From NCBI GenBank assembly GCA_026874595.1, contig CM049317.1:17283382-17347381 (forward strand): 64,000 nucleotides of DNA, in the 5' to 3' direction. A program made the position numbers and the translations under genes. Under the pieces are notes generated by a model that was not told the origin of the DNA, searched no databases, and saw only the letters and a list, made by a program, of their open reading frames with translations. Below, piece by piece: positions 22,803 through 34,100 of this stretch (positions are counted from its first letter, which is position 1; each line of letters starts with the position of its first letter). The DNA comes from Sipunculus nudus (lineage: Eukaryota > Annelida > Sipuncula > Golfingiida > Sipunculidae).

Positions 22803-22960
22803 AATTCTTGAGATCATCTGTGTTTCATTGGTCTATTTAACAAAGGATAGTTAGAACATTGGTTAGAGCAAAGTTGTGTAATAAAAAGGCTTTTATGTAT
22901 GTTTTATATCCCATTTATGTCAGGTATGGATAAAGTGCATGAAGTCGGATTTTGTGTAAT
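19170..22960. repeat. Segmental duplication, copy 1 (ced-6 3' flank)
   Basis: This block pairs in the same orientation with 50249-53225. Anchors shared by both copies include TGCTTACAAAATTG, ATCATTTGTATGTTC, ACATTTGTTAGATGCA, GCGTTAATATAAGGAAAT, TATCACATGCACAGCAG and AAATTCTTGAGATCAT. Identity looks like roughly 80-85 percent by eye. Copy 1 carries an extra 1.25-kb element at 21117-22371 that copy 2 lacks. Confidence 0.9.
21117..22371 (+). mobile_element. HINE-like element, family B, copy 1
   Basis: It starts TGTATCCACC, near-inverse of GGCGGATACAC close to its 3' end. It holds internal units of about 290 bp with the palindrome AGGTGGCGCCACCT, and ends after a weak hairpin (GTCGCTTGTCGAGTAC region) in CTAG at 22368-22371 followed by TTT. 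Copy 2 of the surrounding duplication is an empty site, which places the junctions between T residues with no target-site duplication, as reported for Helentron-type elements. No protein is encoded. Confidence 0.7.
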
Positions 22961-23500
22961 TTCTGTAATTTGATTGACTAGTAGATATGAGTGCCTGGAA
23001 TTTCATGACCTTGTTCTAGAAAGATTGTATCAGAAATGATGCATGTATGTTCATGAAAGGATAGGGAGAAGAGGACGAAGTCATCCCCGTGGCAACGTCC
23101 GAATAAGAACAAGCCTGACGTCCTGTATGAACAAGAATACATTTTGCCTTCTGGTTTGGGCGATAGCAAAGTCGTCCCTCCGTGTAGAAGCCTTTTTATA
23201 CACCGCGGGGGGGGGGGGGGGGGGGGGGGGGTTCATAAAAATTGGACCTAGAATCACCCCACCCGGCATCTGTGGAGGGGCCTGGTGAAATGCCACGCAA
23301 GCCCAATATTTGGTCGAAATTAATTATTTCCGAGTAATACAGGGATATAATCTTGAATTAAGCAATCTTGAAGTCCTATTCCGGCTATTCGAGGTTGCTA
23401 CACCGATATTTTACATTCGCGAGCCAATCATCTCACAGATACGAGATATTGTTGAACTATCCTTTGCTCTTTTGTATCTGGCTTCAGATGATCAGTACAG
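22372..23500. other. Intergenic, G-tract
   Basis: The first part is the tail of the ced-6 flank duplication. The rest is unique-looking sequence with a 25-nt G run at 23207-23231. Proline-rich reading frames on the other strand come from that run and are not genes. Confidence 0.6.
23207..23231 (+). repeat. Poly-G tract (25 G)
   Basis: Uninterrupted G run, able in principle to form G-quadruplex. Its length may be inexact because homopolymers are error-prone to sequence. Confidence 0.85.
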
Positions 23501-23502
23501 TT

Positions 23503-23883
23503 TTACAGACTCAAATTCAGATCATTAATAGTAATGCAAATACTGGTGCGAGGTGATACATGAATGTGGTGAATGCTTGTCCCGAGGCACAGGTCAATAC
23601 CCGGTAAATGACCGTGCCGCAGATGTAAACAGAAGCCCCAAAAATTCCTGAAGATATTCCGGCGGGAAATTTGATCTAAATACAAATGTACAAAGTCCTG
23701 ACGGAAAATGTTGTATCCATTTTGATAGTATTTTTCAAGCGCTTTGGCTAGTCTACCAGATAAAGTGTACTTCTGCATAAGGGAATAATGGGCATTCGTT
23801 TGTAGCTTCATCGGTGCTGTTCGATAGACATTCTGTTTGAACCATGCATTTAAGCTGTCAAATTCAACATTTAGAAACGGCAT
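23503..23883 (-). CDS. Hypothetical 126-residue reading frame
   Basis: An ATG at 23883 opens 126 codons beginning MPFLNVEFDSLNAWFKQNVY and containing ALEKYYQNGYNIFRQDFVHL. I do not recognise the product. There is no membrane segment or signal peptide, and the composition is protein-like rather than low-complexity. It abuts the start of a repeat element at 23889. It could be an exon of an unseen - strand gene or a chance frame. Confidence 0.22.
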   Translation of the reverse strand: MPFLNVEFDSLNAWFKQNVYRTAPMKLQTNAHYSLMQKYTLSGRLAKALEKYYQNGYNIFRQDFVHLYLDQISRRNIFRNFWGFCLHLRHGHLPGIDLCLGTSIHHIHVSPRTSICITINDLNLSL

Positions 23884-23888
23884 TTTTT

Positions 23889-24010
23889 AGCTTAGCTGAC
23901 TGTAAGTCAGCTGAGGTATAGGAATGGCGCTTTGTCTGTAGTCCGTCCGGCCGTCCGTTTGCAGGGCACAAATCGAAACTGCTGGTCCTAGAAACGTCTA
24001 AGTGAACATC
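23889..24010 (+). mobile_element. 5' end of a repeat element with hairpin
   Basis: GCTTAGCTGACTGTAAGTCA contains a 7-bp stem with a 3-nt loop (GCTGACT-GTA-AGTCAGC) and is followed by GTCCGTCC-type words typical of mollusc repeats. A related start (TTCAGCTGACAGTCAATCAA) lies near 33024. It may be the 5' end of the element that closes at 25862, or a separate fragment. Confidence 0.4.
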
Positions 24011-24332
24011 GAAGGAGGTCAATAACATATCGCCTTGGAAACCTGAAATTAAGTCACTGTGACATATATCCTACGAGCTATGGGGCTTGAAAGTACCCCC
24101 CCCCCCAGAATAATAAAATACATTAAACAAACACTCAAATATCTTGATAATTAATCCATCGATTGTCATGAATATTGCCTTGAATATTGACCATGACTAG
24201 TTTTGTCAGTTCCCAAAAAGTGGTGGCGCCACCTGTATATTTTGTTATTTTAACGAATATTATATTTTTTACTATAAAATGACAACAATCATGTCAGTTT
24301 CTCAGCTGTAATTACATTTAGTGTCCCAAAAC

Positions 24333-24377
24333 CTGGTGTGTTTATTGATCACAAGTGGATGCCATATAGTAATCACC

Positions 24378-24409
<32 letters not shown>

Positions 24410-25862
24410 ATGTCTATCCGTCCATCCACACAAATATATTTCCAGATGATATCTCCAGGTTGTTTTGAGACATGGATTTCAAACTTGACTAACGTATGGC
24501 CCACCATTAAAGCAAGAACCTATATGATTTTGGGGTCACGAGGTCAAAGGTCAAGGTCACAGGACTCGCATATTTAAACAGATTATGGCTGCATTTTAAG
24601 CCAGGCTTTTCATCCCAAACTTTCCATTTAGCGCATTTAGCGGACTTGCCAGTATGGGGAGAGCATAAATGAATTTGGGGTCACATGGTCAAAGGTCAAG
24701 GTCACAGGGGCCATCTGTTCACAAATTAGTTTCCTGAAGAAAACTCCAGTTTAGTTGGACATATTGGTTTCAAACTTATATATGACTCACCACTAAAGTA
24801 AGAACCCTGTCGATTTTGGGGTCCAACGGTCAAAGTTCAAGGTCACAGGACTCATTTCTTTAAAAAGAATGCATATGCATTTGAAGCCAAACTTTTCATC
24901 GCAAACCTTCCATCTTCAAGATGTGGCTAACCTGCCAATAGGGGAAGATTCTGTTCAATTGTAGGGTCATGAGGTCAAAGGTCAAGATCACAGTACCCAC
25001 TTATTTAGAAAGATTGAGGACTTTTTTAGTCAATCTTTCATCCTAAATCTTCCATATTGCACATATAGCTAAGCTGCCTATACGGGAAGAACCTGATTGA
25101 TTAGGGGGTCACAAGGTCAAAGGTCATGGTCACAGAGGCCCATTTGTCCACATATTTGTTTCTGGATGATAACCCCAGTTTGGATTAACATACTGTTTTC
25201 AATTTGACTTATATATGACCCACCAATAATGTAAGAATCCTTTCGATTTTGGGGTCATAAGGCCAAAGGTCAAGGTCACTTCTTTAAAAAGATTGTTGAT
25301 ATATCTTTAGCCAAACTTTCTGTCCCAACACTTCTATCTTCGAGATGTTGCTCACCTGCCAATAGTATAAGTAACTTATGGATTTTGGGGTTACAAGGTC
25401 ATAGGTATAGGTCATGGGTGCCATCCATCCACATATTAGTTTCCAGGTGATAACACAAGTTTGGTTTGAAATATTGGTTTCTAAATTGACTTACATATGG
25501 CCCACCACTGAAGTAAGAACTGTTGATTCTGGGGTCATGAGATCAAAGGTCACGGTCACAGGATCGACTACTTTAGAAAGATTGTGGATGCTTTCTAAGT
25601 CAATCTTTTCACCTCAATCATTCCATCATCGACGTGGTGCACCTGCCAACAGGGTAAATGTTTCTTTTTTATTTTGGGGTTACTAGGTCAAAGGTTAAGG
25701 TCACAGGGTCCATTTATTCACAAATTAGTTAATGGATGATAATTCCAGTTTGGGTAGACAGATTGGCTTCAAACTGATCACAGACCAATATTTTGGAAAA
25801 CCTCGTAAACATATATCCTTATAGACAAATGCACCTGAGCGTCGAGACCCATGGGTCCCTAG
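24333..25862 (+). mobile_element. HINE-like element, family C, with 144-bp array
   Basis: The element opens with a CTGT-rich stretch (24378-24420), continues as nine tandem units, and closes with GCACCTGAGC, a perfect 12-bp palindrome GACCCATGGGTC (25846-25857) and CCTAG (25858-25862) followed by TT. The 3' end thus has the same hairpin plus CTAG form as the element at 3146-5034. The left boundary is uncertain and could be 23889. Confidence 0.6.
24541..25704 (+). repeat. Array of about 144-bp units, each with AGGTCA half-site cluster
   Basis: Motif clusters related to AGGTCAAAGGTCAAGGTCAC start at about 24541, 24686, 24828, 24972, 25114, 25259, 25396, 25540 and 25685, so the spacing is 137-145 bp. 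Alternate units are more alike, giving a higher-order period near 288 bp (one type carries CACAAATTAGTTTC and CCACTAAAGTAAGAAC, the other CTTTCCATC and CTGCCAATA). The best copy is perfect over 20 bases. Confidence 0.88.
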
Positions 25863-26618
25863 TTACATCCAGTTTTTACAAGAACTGAATCGTCCATTTC
25901 GTCATAGCAGTTCGTATGGATATCAGCAAAACAGATATTCTTATTGAATCATGAAACACCTTTGTCACGCAAGGAGAGTAAAACCTATGGTTGCCAAATT
26001 AAGAACTTGTCATATCAGAATCATTTATAAAGCCATGACATGTTAGAAAATAGTGCAGACTCAATCCTACTTAGTACTCGGTCGCTGATTGAGCATTTAC
26101 AACAACTAATCATTGGATCATTCTTTTTTGTCTTAAAATATTATAAATGAAATTGATCGCGCAGGGCCTTCACTATAAGTGGCGTTACAAACGGCGCATT
26201 TAAAAATTCTAGAACAGGGGTGCGCTAATATTGGGTTGGGGGTTGATGGTTATTACTAAATCTAAGTTCATAAAATTTTAAAATATAAATATATATATAT
26301 ATGTTCTGATTATGTTCCTTAACTAATATTCTCTTAAATGATTTTGCGAATGTAGTTTTGGGGCTCCTCGGTGTTATGCATGGCCCAGAAGAGTGTTATA
26401 ACGGAAAGGTTCCTTCCCACTTATAGAAATAATCGGATTCTATTTTAATATGAAGTAAATCACAAAGCTGTTCATCAATGTCCACAACTTATGAATTGGA
26501 AAGTAATAAGCAGCATTTAATTCAATAAACTGTTGCTATGGGAAATAAAATGGAAATCTGAAAAAATGAAAATTAATAACAAACAAATGGAAAAAGAAAT
26601 AGAGAAAATGATGTGGGC

Positions 26619-26639
26619 GGGGGGGGGGGGGGGGGGGGG
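26619..26639 (+). repeat. Poly-G tract (21 G)
   Basis: Homopolymer run preceded by TGTGGGC. It is the second such tract within 3.5 kb. Confidence 0.85.
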
Positions 26640-27199
26640 TTCGCAGCGGGCGCTCCCTCTGGAACCGCTACTAGTCTCTGCACTAAACAGTCGGGCAGAC
26701 CAATAAACATTCAACAATCTGAATGCTTAAAAAAAGCGGGGTTCTTTGTGTCAAGTTTGACTAGGGGTAACAGAAACTCCTTGACGTTGTCTTAAAATCT
26801 ATATACGCATAGCAAATTCACGGATTTTGCAAAATGCACAGAATAAAAAAAAAAAACATTTTGAGTAAAGTTACCTGCTAATTTGATATGATGGTTAGCA
26901 AAAACTGGCAGATGTTCAAATGGCATGTGCGACTTGTGAGAGATCGTAACTTGCATAAAGGTACGTTGGTTCAGGGGATATATAAATAATTATGAAATAT
27001 TTTTTTTTTTTAAATTAAAATTGCTTGTTTTTTTTCGGTCCGTTTCTGGTATTTTCTATTTTCTGATTAACGGTAGATGGCGCCCCAGCTTCGATAAAAA
27101 TGCGTCAGCTTTTTTGTATTAGCATTAGTTGTACTATACAAGTACCATGCTTATTTAGTTGGTTGGTATTAATATGTCGAATATACTAAATATATCGTT

Positions 27200-27461
27200 T
27201 GGATTAGTTATTGTTTTTTCATACATTTATAAAATCAACATTCGGGTTCTTTGGCTTCCCTTGATCAACGCAAACGTGCTGCCATGTCAAATTAAAATGT
27301 CAATATCGGCGGATCGTTAGACGTGACAATTGGATTAGTTATTGTTTTTTCATACATTTATAAAATCATCATTCGGGTTCTTTGGCTTCCCTTGATCAAC
27401 GCAAACGTGCTGCCATGTCAAATTAAAATGTCAATATCGGCGGATCGTTAGACGTGACAAC
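27200..27461. repeat. Recent 131-bp tandem duplication
   Basis: 27200-27330 and 27331-27461 are head-to-tail copies differing at about two positions (ATCAACATT versus ATCATCATT, and the final base). Near identity implies a very recent event or an assembly artefact. Confidence 0.93.
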
Positions 27462-28116
27462 TGGAACTAAGTCCCCCCCCCCCCATGGGGTTAACAATGT
27501 ATGCAACTGTACATTGGAGTTTGGTGTTTAGGCCACCAAAACAAACATTCCGACGTCTCGCCTTACCAGACTTTCATATCATTTTTTTTATTATATCATA
27601 TATTATCCCGTATTTTACCGCACAAATGAGGGATAATCTGTTAGGTCCATTTAGAATAAGTATACGTAAACCCGTTTAAGATATTATATCGCTTCCCTGG
27701 GCTCTTCCTGTTTCAAAATATAAAATGGCTATAAACACATATTAAGCAATGCGCCACCGTTTTCTATAGGCAAATGTGTATAAATTTATCAGTTGCTGTA
27801 CTGCCGGGGAGATAATTATATGAACAACAAACGGAAACCAACATGCTGTCAACATTAATTTATCCCTGGGTCTGTCTTCTGTAAATTTGTAAAGGCTGAT
27901 TGCTTATTTATATGCTTTAACGTTTGGGCATTGTATTATAGAGGGACCATCAACGTTCTACAAAATGCTCAAATAAATAATTATCATCGGTCTGCAGTTA
28001 CTCGTTTCCACAGCGATAATTTATGATAATGTATTAAAAATAACGGGAAGTGTTTGGAGAGGACTTTCATCAGTCTCAGGCCAGACAACTTCATGAGAAA
28101 AGGCGGGGCTGACAGA

Positions 28117-28195
28117 ATGAATTTTAATGAGCTGTGGACTTTGATGCTTATTATAAACTTGGGATCTTCAGAAACTGCAAGGAAGTCCGAGTATG
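28117..28195 (+). CDS. Receptor exon 1: start and signal peptide
   Basis: ATG at 28117 begins MNFNELWTLMLIINLGSSET, a polar start followed by a hydrophobic core, then ARKSEY. It ends in phase 1 at a GTCAGT donor. This start was chosen because it gives a signal peptide and joins in frame to CTLD1. Confidence 0.75.
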
Positions 28196-31100
28196 GTCAG
28201 TTTTCTTTTAATATGACATAATATTCTATATGCTAAAAATATTGGTTTTAAGGTAATTGTTTCGATGTACACATGTATGTAAGTGCGATCGCACTTGCTT
28301 GTTGAAAGAATAAATAATTTTATGCTAAAGCTTATATGAAAATAACGCATTGAATTACAGGAAACTCTCCAGCACAGCATGTTTTAAAGTAACTTATTTT
28401 TGCCTGGTCTGTGTGCTTGTACTTTTTATCCAGATTACGTGTTCCATGATGAAGTTGCTACATACAAACAGGCTGCTAACATTTGTTTAAGTGATGGAGG
28501 TACACTTCCTGTTGATGGCAGTCCTGTCCAGCACGCTGACCTTGTTAACGCTGTCAAACAACAAGCTGCCCAAACATGGCTGTCATTGGAGAGAAAGGTT
28601 CACGACTGGAAATATTTGTCAGAACACGTCAATAAATCAGGCAAGGCTTTTTCATTACATTTAAAAGTAATATTTCATAGAGCTGATATTTCATAAACAC
28701 AGTGTGTCGCCAAAGACACAAAGAATAATTTTCATGAATGCAAATAGAATACATGTTCTGTCAGAGATTTTGGTCTTGAATAATAGTGTACTAATTGACC
28801 AAGTTTCCCCTTTTATCCCGCCTCCTTCAGTAACTGATATAATCAGCAGAGATGGGCCGTTTTGTGGGTTGTATAAACCATCCGGAAACCAGGGAGTTTC
28901 ATGCCTGAGTCAGCTGTATTACATTTGTGAACAAAGAGGTAAATAAATTATTTTCTCCAATTACCGCTTTGTGTCCTTAAATTATTGGTGTAAAAGATTC
29001 ATGGAACATTGTATCCATATTTTGTATAAATCTTCCTTTGAGGCCAAACATTGACCAGGCTTTTGCAATGAAATAATTTTTAAAACCCCCATAGGGTGCA
29101 AATACATGATTTTAAACATTAAACTTGGCATATATTCAGTGGATTTAACAAAATGGCATAGAATAACAACAAAATAATGTTGTTTCTCTTTGTCTTGGAG
29201 GGACTTTGTGCCACAAATGTGATGAGTCTTGCATTAAAAGGGGGGAATCATGTCTCCATCCTATTAAGGACTTTGTTAACTGGTATGAGGCAAGAGAAAA
29301 GTGTGCAAGCAAAGGCATGGTTTTATGGCTTCCAACAAAACAACTGAAGTTACCGGCAGGATATCAAAATGGCCGATTTTGGATTGGTGCTTACAGAGCC
29401 GACTGGTTTCACATTATGCAGGAAGGTTTGTGCTACTCATATATGAATACTGGTGCTGTGTTATTTCCCCTATATACAGGGAGCATTTATGATAATCCTA
29501 ACACATATATTTATGTTTGACATGAGGAAATTGTAATATCTAAAATAACCTCATCTCCTTTTTGCAAGAGCATATAGAACCAAATTATCCTAGCCATGAC
29601 GTTGTGTGTTCATTTGTCAAACTTATTCGATAAAAAAACATATTATCGCCATCATTTGTTAAAATGAGATATCTTATGGGAGATTATGGTACGAAATCTA
29701 TTTGCGTTTTTATGATAATATTAATTTTAACACATACGCAAAATATCCTCTGCAGGATGAGTGTATTTTATCAACCCAAATTTGCTTTATTAAATATGTA
29801 TTCTTACCAAGGTTCACGCCGTGTGACTTTGTCCTATTGGGAAAAGGGGGCCCGGACTGGAGTAAACGAAGCCGAATGTGCAGTTATGAGACGCAAAGGA
29901 GTTTGGTCCCCTTGGATATGTCATGAACCGTCGAGCTTTTTCTGCCAGTTTAGACAGCAAGCAATGTCCAAAGAAGAGATAACTGGTACAAACTATTCCA
30001 TAAAAAATAAATCCTCAGTAGAAAATACGCTCCAACTTAAAAAACCGCGTGCATGTCTCGTAAAATAATTATCAAGAATGAGCAGTAATATTTTATTGTT
30101 CTCATGAAACGAATTTATTACACTTTCTTCACGTGTAGTGTCATCTGCAACGTCAGCTGCAGCATCTAAAACACATACCAATGTAGGGAACCATACAAAG
30201 GTGCAAGCATCCACTGGATATTACCGAACAGGGAAGTCTTGTAAGTAAATTGGCATCATGCCCAACGGCTACCCTAGCATGCATAGTTATTGGCTGACAA
30301 ATTGTGTGAGACAAGCGTGCATGTTTTAAATTCGACTGTTGAATGATAATCTGGAATGTGCTCTCTCTATTTTATGAGACAAAGCTGTCATTTCATGGTT
30401 TGACTTTTAATTGTGTTGTTTAATCCTTTAGTTTTCAGGATTTGTCCGTTTGACACCGATGAAAAACAATATATGTGAATACAATTACCTTAAAAATAAC
30501 TATTCTTAGGTGAGTTTGCAATATGTTTCATGAATTATCTAATATTAAAGTACTCATGATGATAAGTTTATAGATTGGCCGTTCATTATGATGACTGCAA
30601 TGGTTGCATACTGCGTTTCCATTGGTACCGTTATCGTCTTTCTGATGCTGAGAGGAGTGACGCCACCACCACAACAAGGAATCAGGCAAGTAATTTAACT
30701 TCTCGACTCTAGACTTTCTCATTACACCATGTTATATTTTAAACAGGAAACATCTTTTATTGTCCTTTAAACCCCCTGTCACATTTATTCGGAATCAGCA
30801 GGAATCAAGCAGAACAGCTGGAATGAAGAAATTTCAAAATTCGTGCCACATTCGGGTGGGAATTTTAAATTTATATAAATTCTTATAGCTTTGTATGAAT
30901 GTCGTTGGTATACTCAGAATGCGCTTGGAAACCGCCTCGAATGATTCTTCCACATTCCGGATGTATCAGCTCTCGAATGCAACTCGAACGTAGTTGAAAC
31001 ACAGTAGGTATATTGAGAATGCTGATAGAATGCAGTATGAATATTTAGAATGAAACTAAAATGCCGTACGAGTGCTGTTCGATTGCTGGCCGAATATCAG

Positions 31101-34100
31101 CCGGTCTGGTCCTAGGTTGCCTCGAATGCTTTACGAATTCATCTCGAATACAGTCAGAACCCTCCCGATTATTGTCCGAACGTTCAAGAATTCAAACAGA
31201 ATGCAGCTCGAATAATTTCGAATACACTAAATATGTAACACGAATGTTCCGAGTGTATCAAGATTGCCGACGGAATGGTCCGCGATGGGATATAAAATGC
31301 TGCCGAACAAACCTTTTCATCTGTCCCACTGTCAGAGGAGGACTGAGGTGCTTCCTGTTGGAAATAGGCCACCATGCCCATCTGCAGGTGTGTCAATATA
31401 GGGGTGTGTGTGGGAGTGTGTGTGTGTGGGGGGGGGGGGGGTGGTGTGGTTTATATAACCCCCACACATTTGGTAAGGAGCGATGGTCAATGTAATCAAC
31501 CCCGCGTGCCACTATCCAGAGAACAACATGTTTATATTGCAAATGAAATATATTATTAAATAGATGTGTCTAGACTTTGGTTCTATTAGAGTTGACCAGG
31601 AAATATTTTATCTAAACCTAATTTAGAATTAACTTATACTGGAAGCATAATTTCTTATTTTCTTAAACCACAAACCGAAAACCTAAATGTGTAATACATA
31701 CGCTAAGATATTTGAAATGTGTCATACAGACACTAAAAATGTATATATAAATATTTGTGTGTGTGTGTGAGTCATCCCATCACCCTGGAAGTGAATTGAC
31801 GCCTCATCTGAGAAGCAGGGGGAGGGGCTATGGACTAAGCTTCATACACTGAAGGTGCTTAGGCATCTTCAACAACAGAAGGGATTTTTGGGCTGCAGCA
31901 CATTTGTTCCGTCTATGGCCAATGTCGGAGTTCTGCACTTTGTCTCCCTTCTTCACGTGTGGCATGATCCGATGTTAACCAAGCGGTTCCTTAATGCAGA
32001 ATGACGTTGCCGCGTTTTTTTTTTTTTTTTTTTTTTTTTTACGATTCGGCGGTTTCGAATTACGACTGGACTCATTCAAGTCCAATTGGGACATTCCGAC
32101 TGCATTCGAACTGCATTCCAGCTGAATTCTTCTACTATCGATTCCGACAGCAATCAAGATTCGTGCGAGTTGCATTACGGCTCATTCGTGGCGCATTCGG
32201 GACATTCTGGCAAGATTTTAAATGACTTGCCGGTACGGTTCTCTCTTGAATACGATCGGAATGTTTAGAATGTTAAGAATATTTAGAATGCAGTCATAGT
32301 ACAATTAGAATACACTTCAAAATTCGTTCGATATTTCTCCACTTCGAATGCAATGCACTTCGTAAGTATTGAGCATGAGCCAAACATTTGGGCCGGCCAC
32401 AAGAATGGGCCCGAATATTTGGAATGCACGCAGAATGCAGTCGAAATCTTTAGAATGCACTTCGAATATCCAGGAATATACACAGATTTTTTTATTCCGA
32501 CGACATTCCGGCTCATTTCGCCTATGGCGTGATTGGGGTTTTAGTAAAGAATAAACATGTTCAAGGCAATGATGGAAACTGCCGTTTTTTTATTTTAGAA
32601 AAGTTATTATTTTTTCCCATTAATTATTCATTATTAGCTCTGCAAATGTTCTTTTTTAAAATTAACTAGAAACTTAGAAGCTTTGATCTATTTATATACG
32701 GTAAGCTCAAGACTAATATAAACTGCAAACTTTTGAAATATTTAACATAAGATACCTCGTATATCAAAGTAGACATCCTCAACATAATAGAAACATTGAC
32801 ATGAATCCCGAAATTGCAATAAGCGAAGGCTTTTAGACAAAGGGATACAACCAAAAGTGGGAAGAATGAAATAAAACTCAAGCAAAAACACAACTGAATT
32901 CTAGCTTTTTTCTGGGGAAAGTTGTAATCCTCTTCACAAGGATGGAGAGAAATCTAAACTGCAGCATTTCAGAAGTGCTAATGGAAATATTATTAAAATT
33001 TATGCGTTGAAGATAATAATTTAGTTCAGCTGACAGTCAATCAAGCGACGGGTCTTTCTCCGCGGTCGTCCATTAGCAAGGCATATACAGTAGCCATTAG
33101 AACTGGAAAATTCTTGTTTGACAACCGTATACGATCCTGATGAAATCTCCTACGACCTAACGACCCAACGACCTATATATTCTGCGAGCAACACAGAAGA
33201 AATGACTTTGGTCAGCCATTGTTGAAGGTTGTTGATCAAATATTTACCCTTTTTTCATAATATTAAAATGATATGACTCATTGTTACATGTAAACATCAT
33301 TTTCACGTTCATGTATAAGCAACTTACAGGCAAAATATAACAATATCAGCCAAACCTAAGGTCTCCAGAAATGTTACTTTAATTGTTAAATTTCATTGAG
33401 ATTCATCCGTTTTGAGTAAAATGCCATACAAAAGATGCAGTATATCAATAAGTATTGCACGGATCGCAATGAAATTTGCAACCAAGTTAAACTTGGAAGG
33501 AAATATTGTTTATATGGGATTAGTGACATCTATGTATTTCTTTTATTTATTAAGTATTTTTGCTAGTATTTTGAGATTATTTATATTACTACAGCTGTCA
33601 GTTCAGGTATTTTTCTTAAACTTTTTATGCTTATTGGCAATGGTCGGATGGGTTGGAAATGGCTTGTGTTGCAGACTATATTTTAGGCATTTTTATTTGT
33701 TTTTCCATACTGCTAAATAAACCAAACATGTCACATTCTGGGCGGTGGGATCATGCTAATTCTGATCACTGAAACTTGCTATGCTTTTTGATCCTGGCGG
33801 ATCGTATCACATGAACACAGTTGGTGGTGTTACCTATTTCTTTCTATGTATTTTTACTAAAACTTTGGAAATGCAAAATGATATTAAACAACTCATTTCC
33901 TCAGATATTGGTCCACCTGTTATTTGAATTCTGATATGCATATTTATTAGGAATAACTTTAAGTGCTGCATAAGACAGCTATATTTTTACAATATGCAAA
34001 CATGTTAACTTTTGTTTTCTAAACTGCAAAAAAAAAAACAAAAAAAAAAACAAAAAAACCCAGCGATTCTCACCACTTTCTCTATAATAGATGCCTGAAT

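Larger units (their letters stand above)
25863..28116. other. Intergenic region upstream of the lectin-receptor gene
   Basis: AT-rich non-coding sequence with a 21-nt G run (26619-26639), a short TA run near 26290, a C run near 27473-27484, and a 131-bp tandem duplication. The promoter of the + strand receptor gene should lie just before 28117, but I see no clear TATA box. Confidence 0.5.

Noticed and set aside
23081-23296. Proline-rich - strand frame.
   Set aside because: The prolines are the 25-nt G run read on the other strand.
33412-33720. 102-residue hydrophobic frame in the receptor's last intron.
   Set aside because: It has no initiator at its start, is AT-driven, and its first part (GGATCGCAATGAAATTTGCA) looks like repeat-element sequence.
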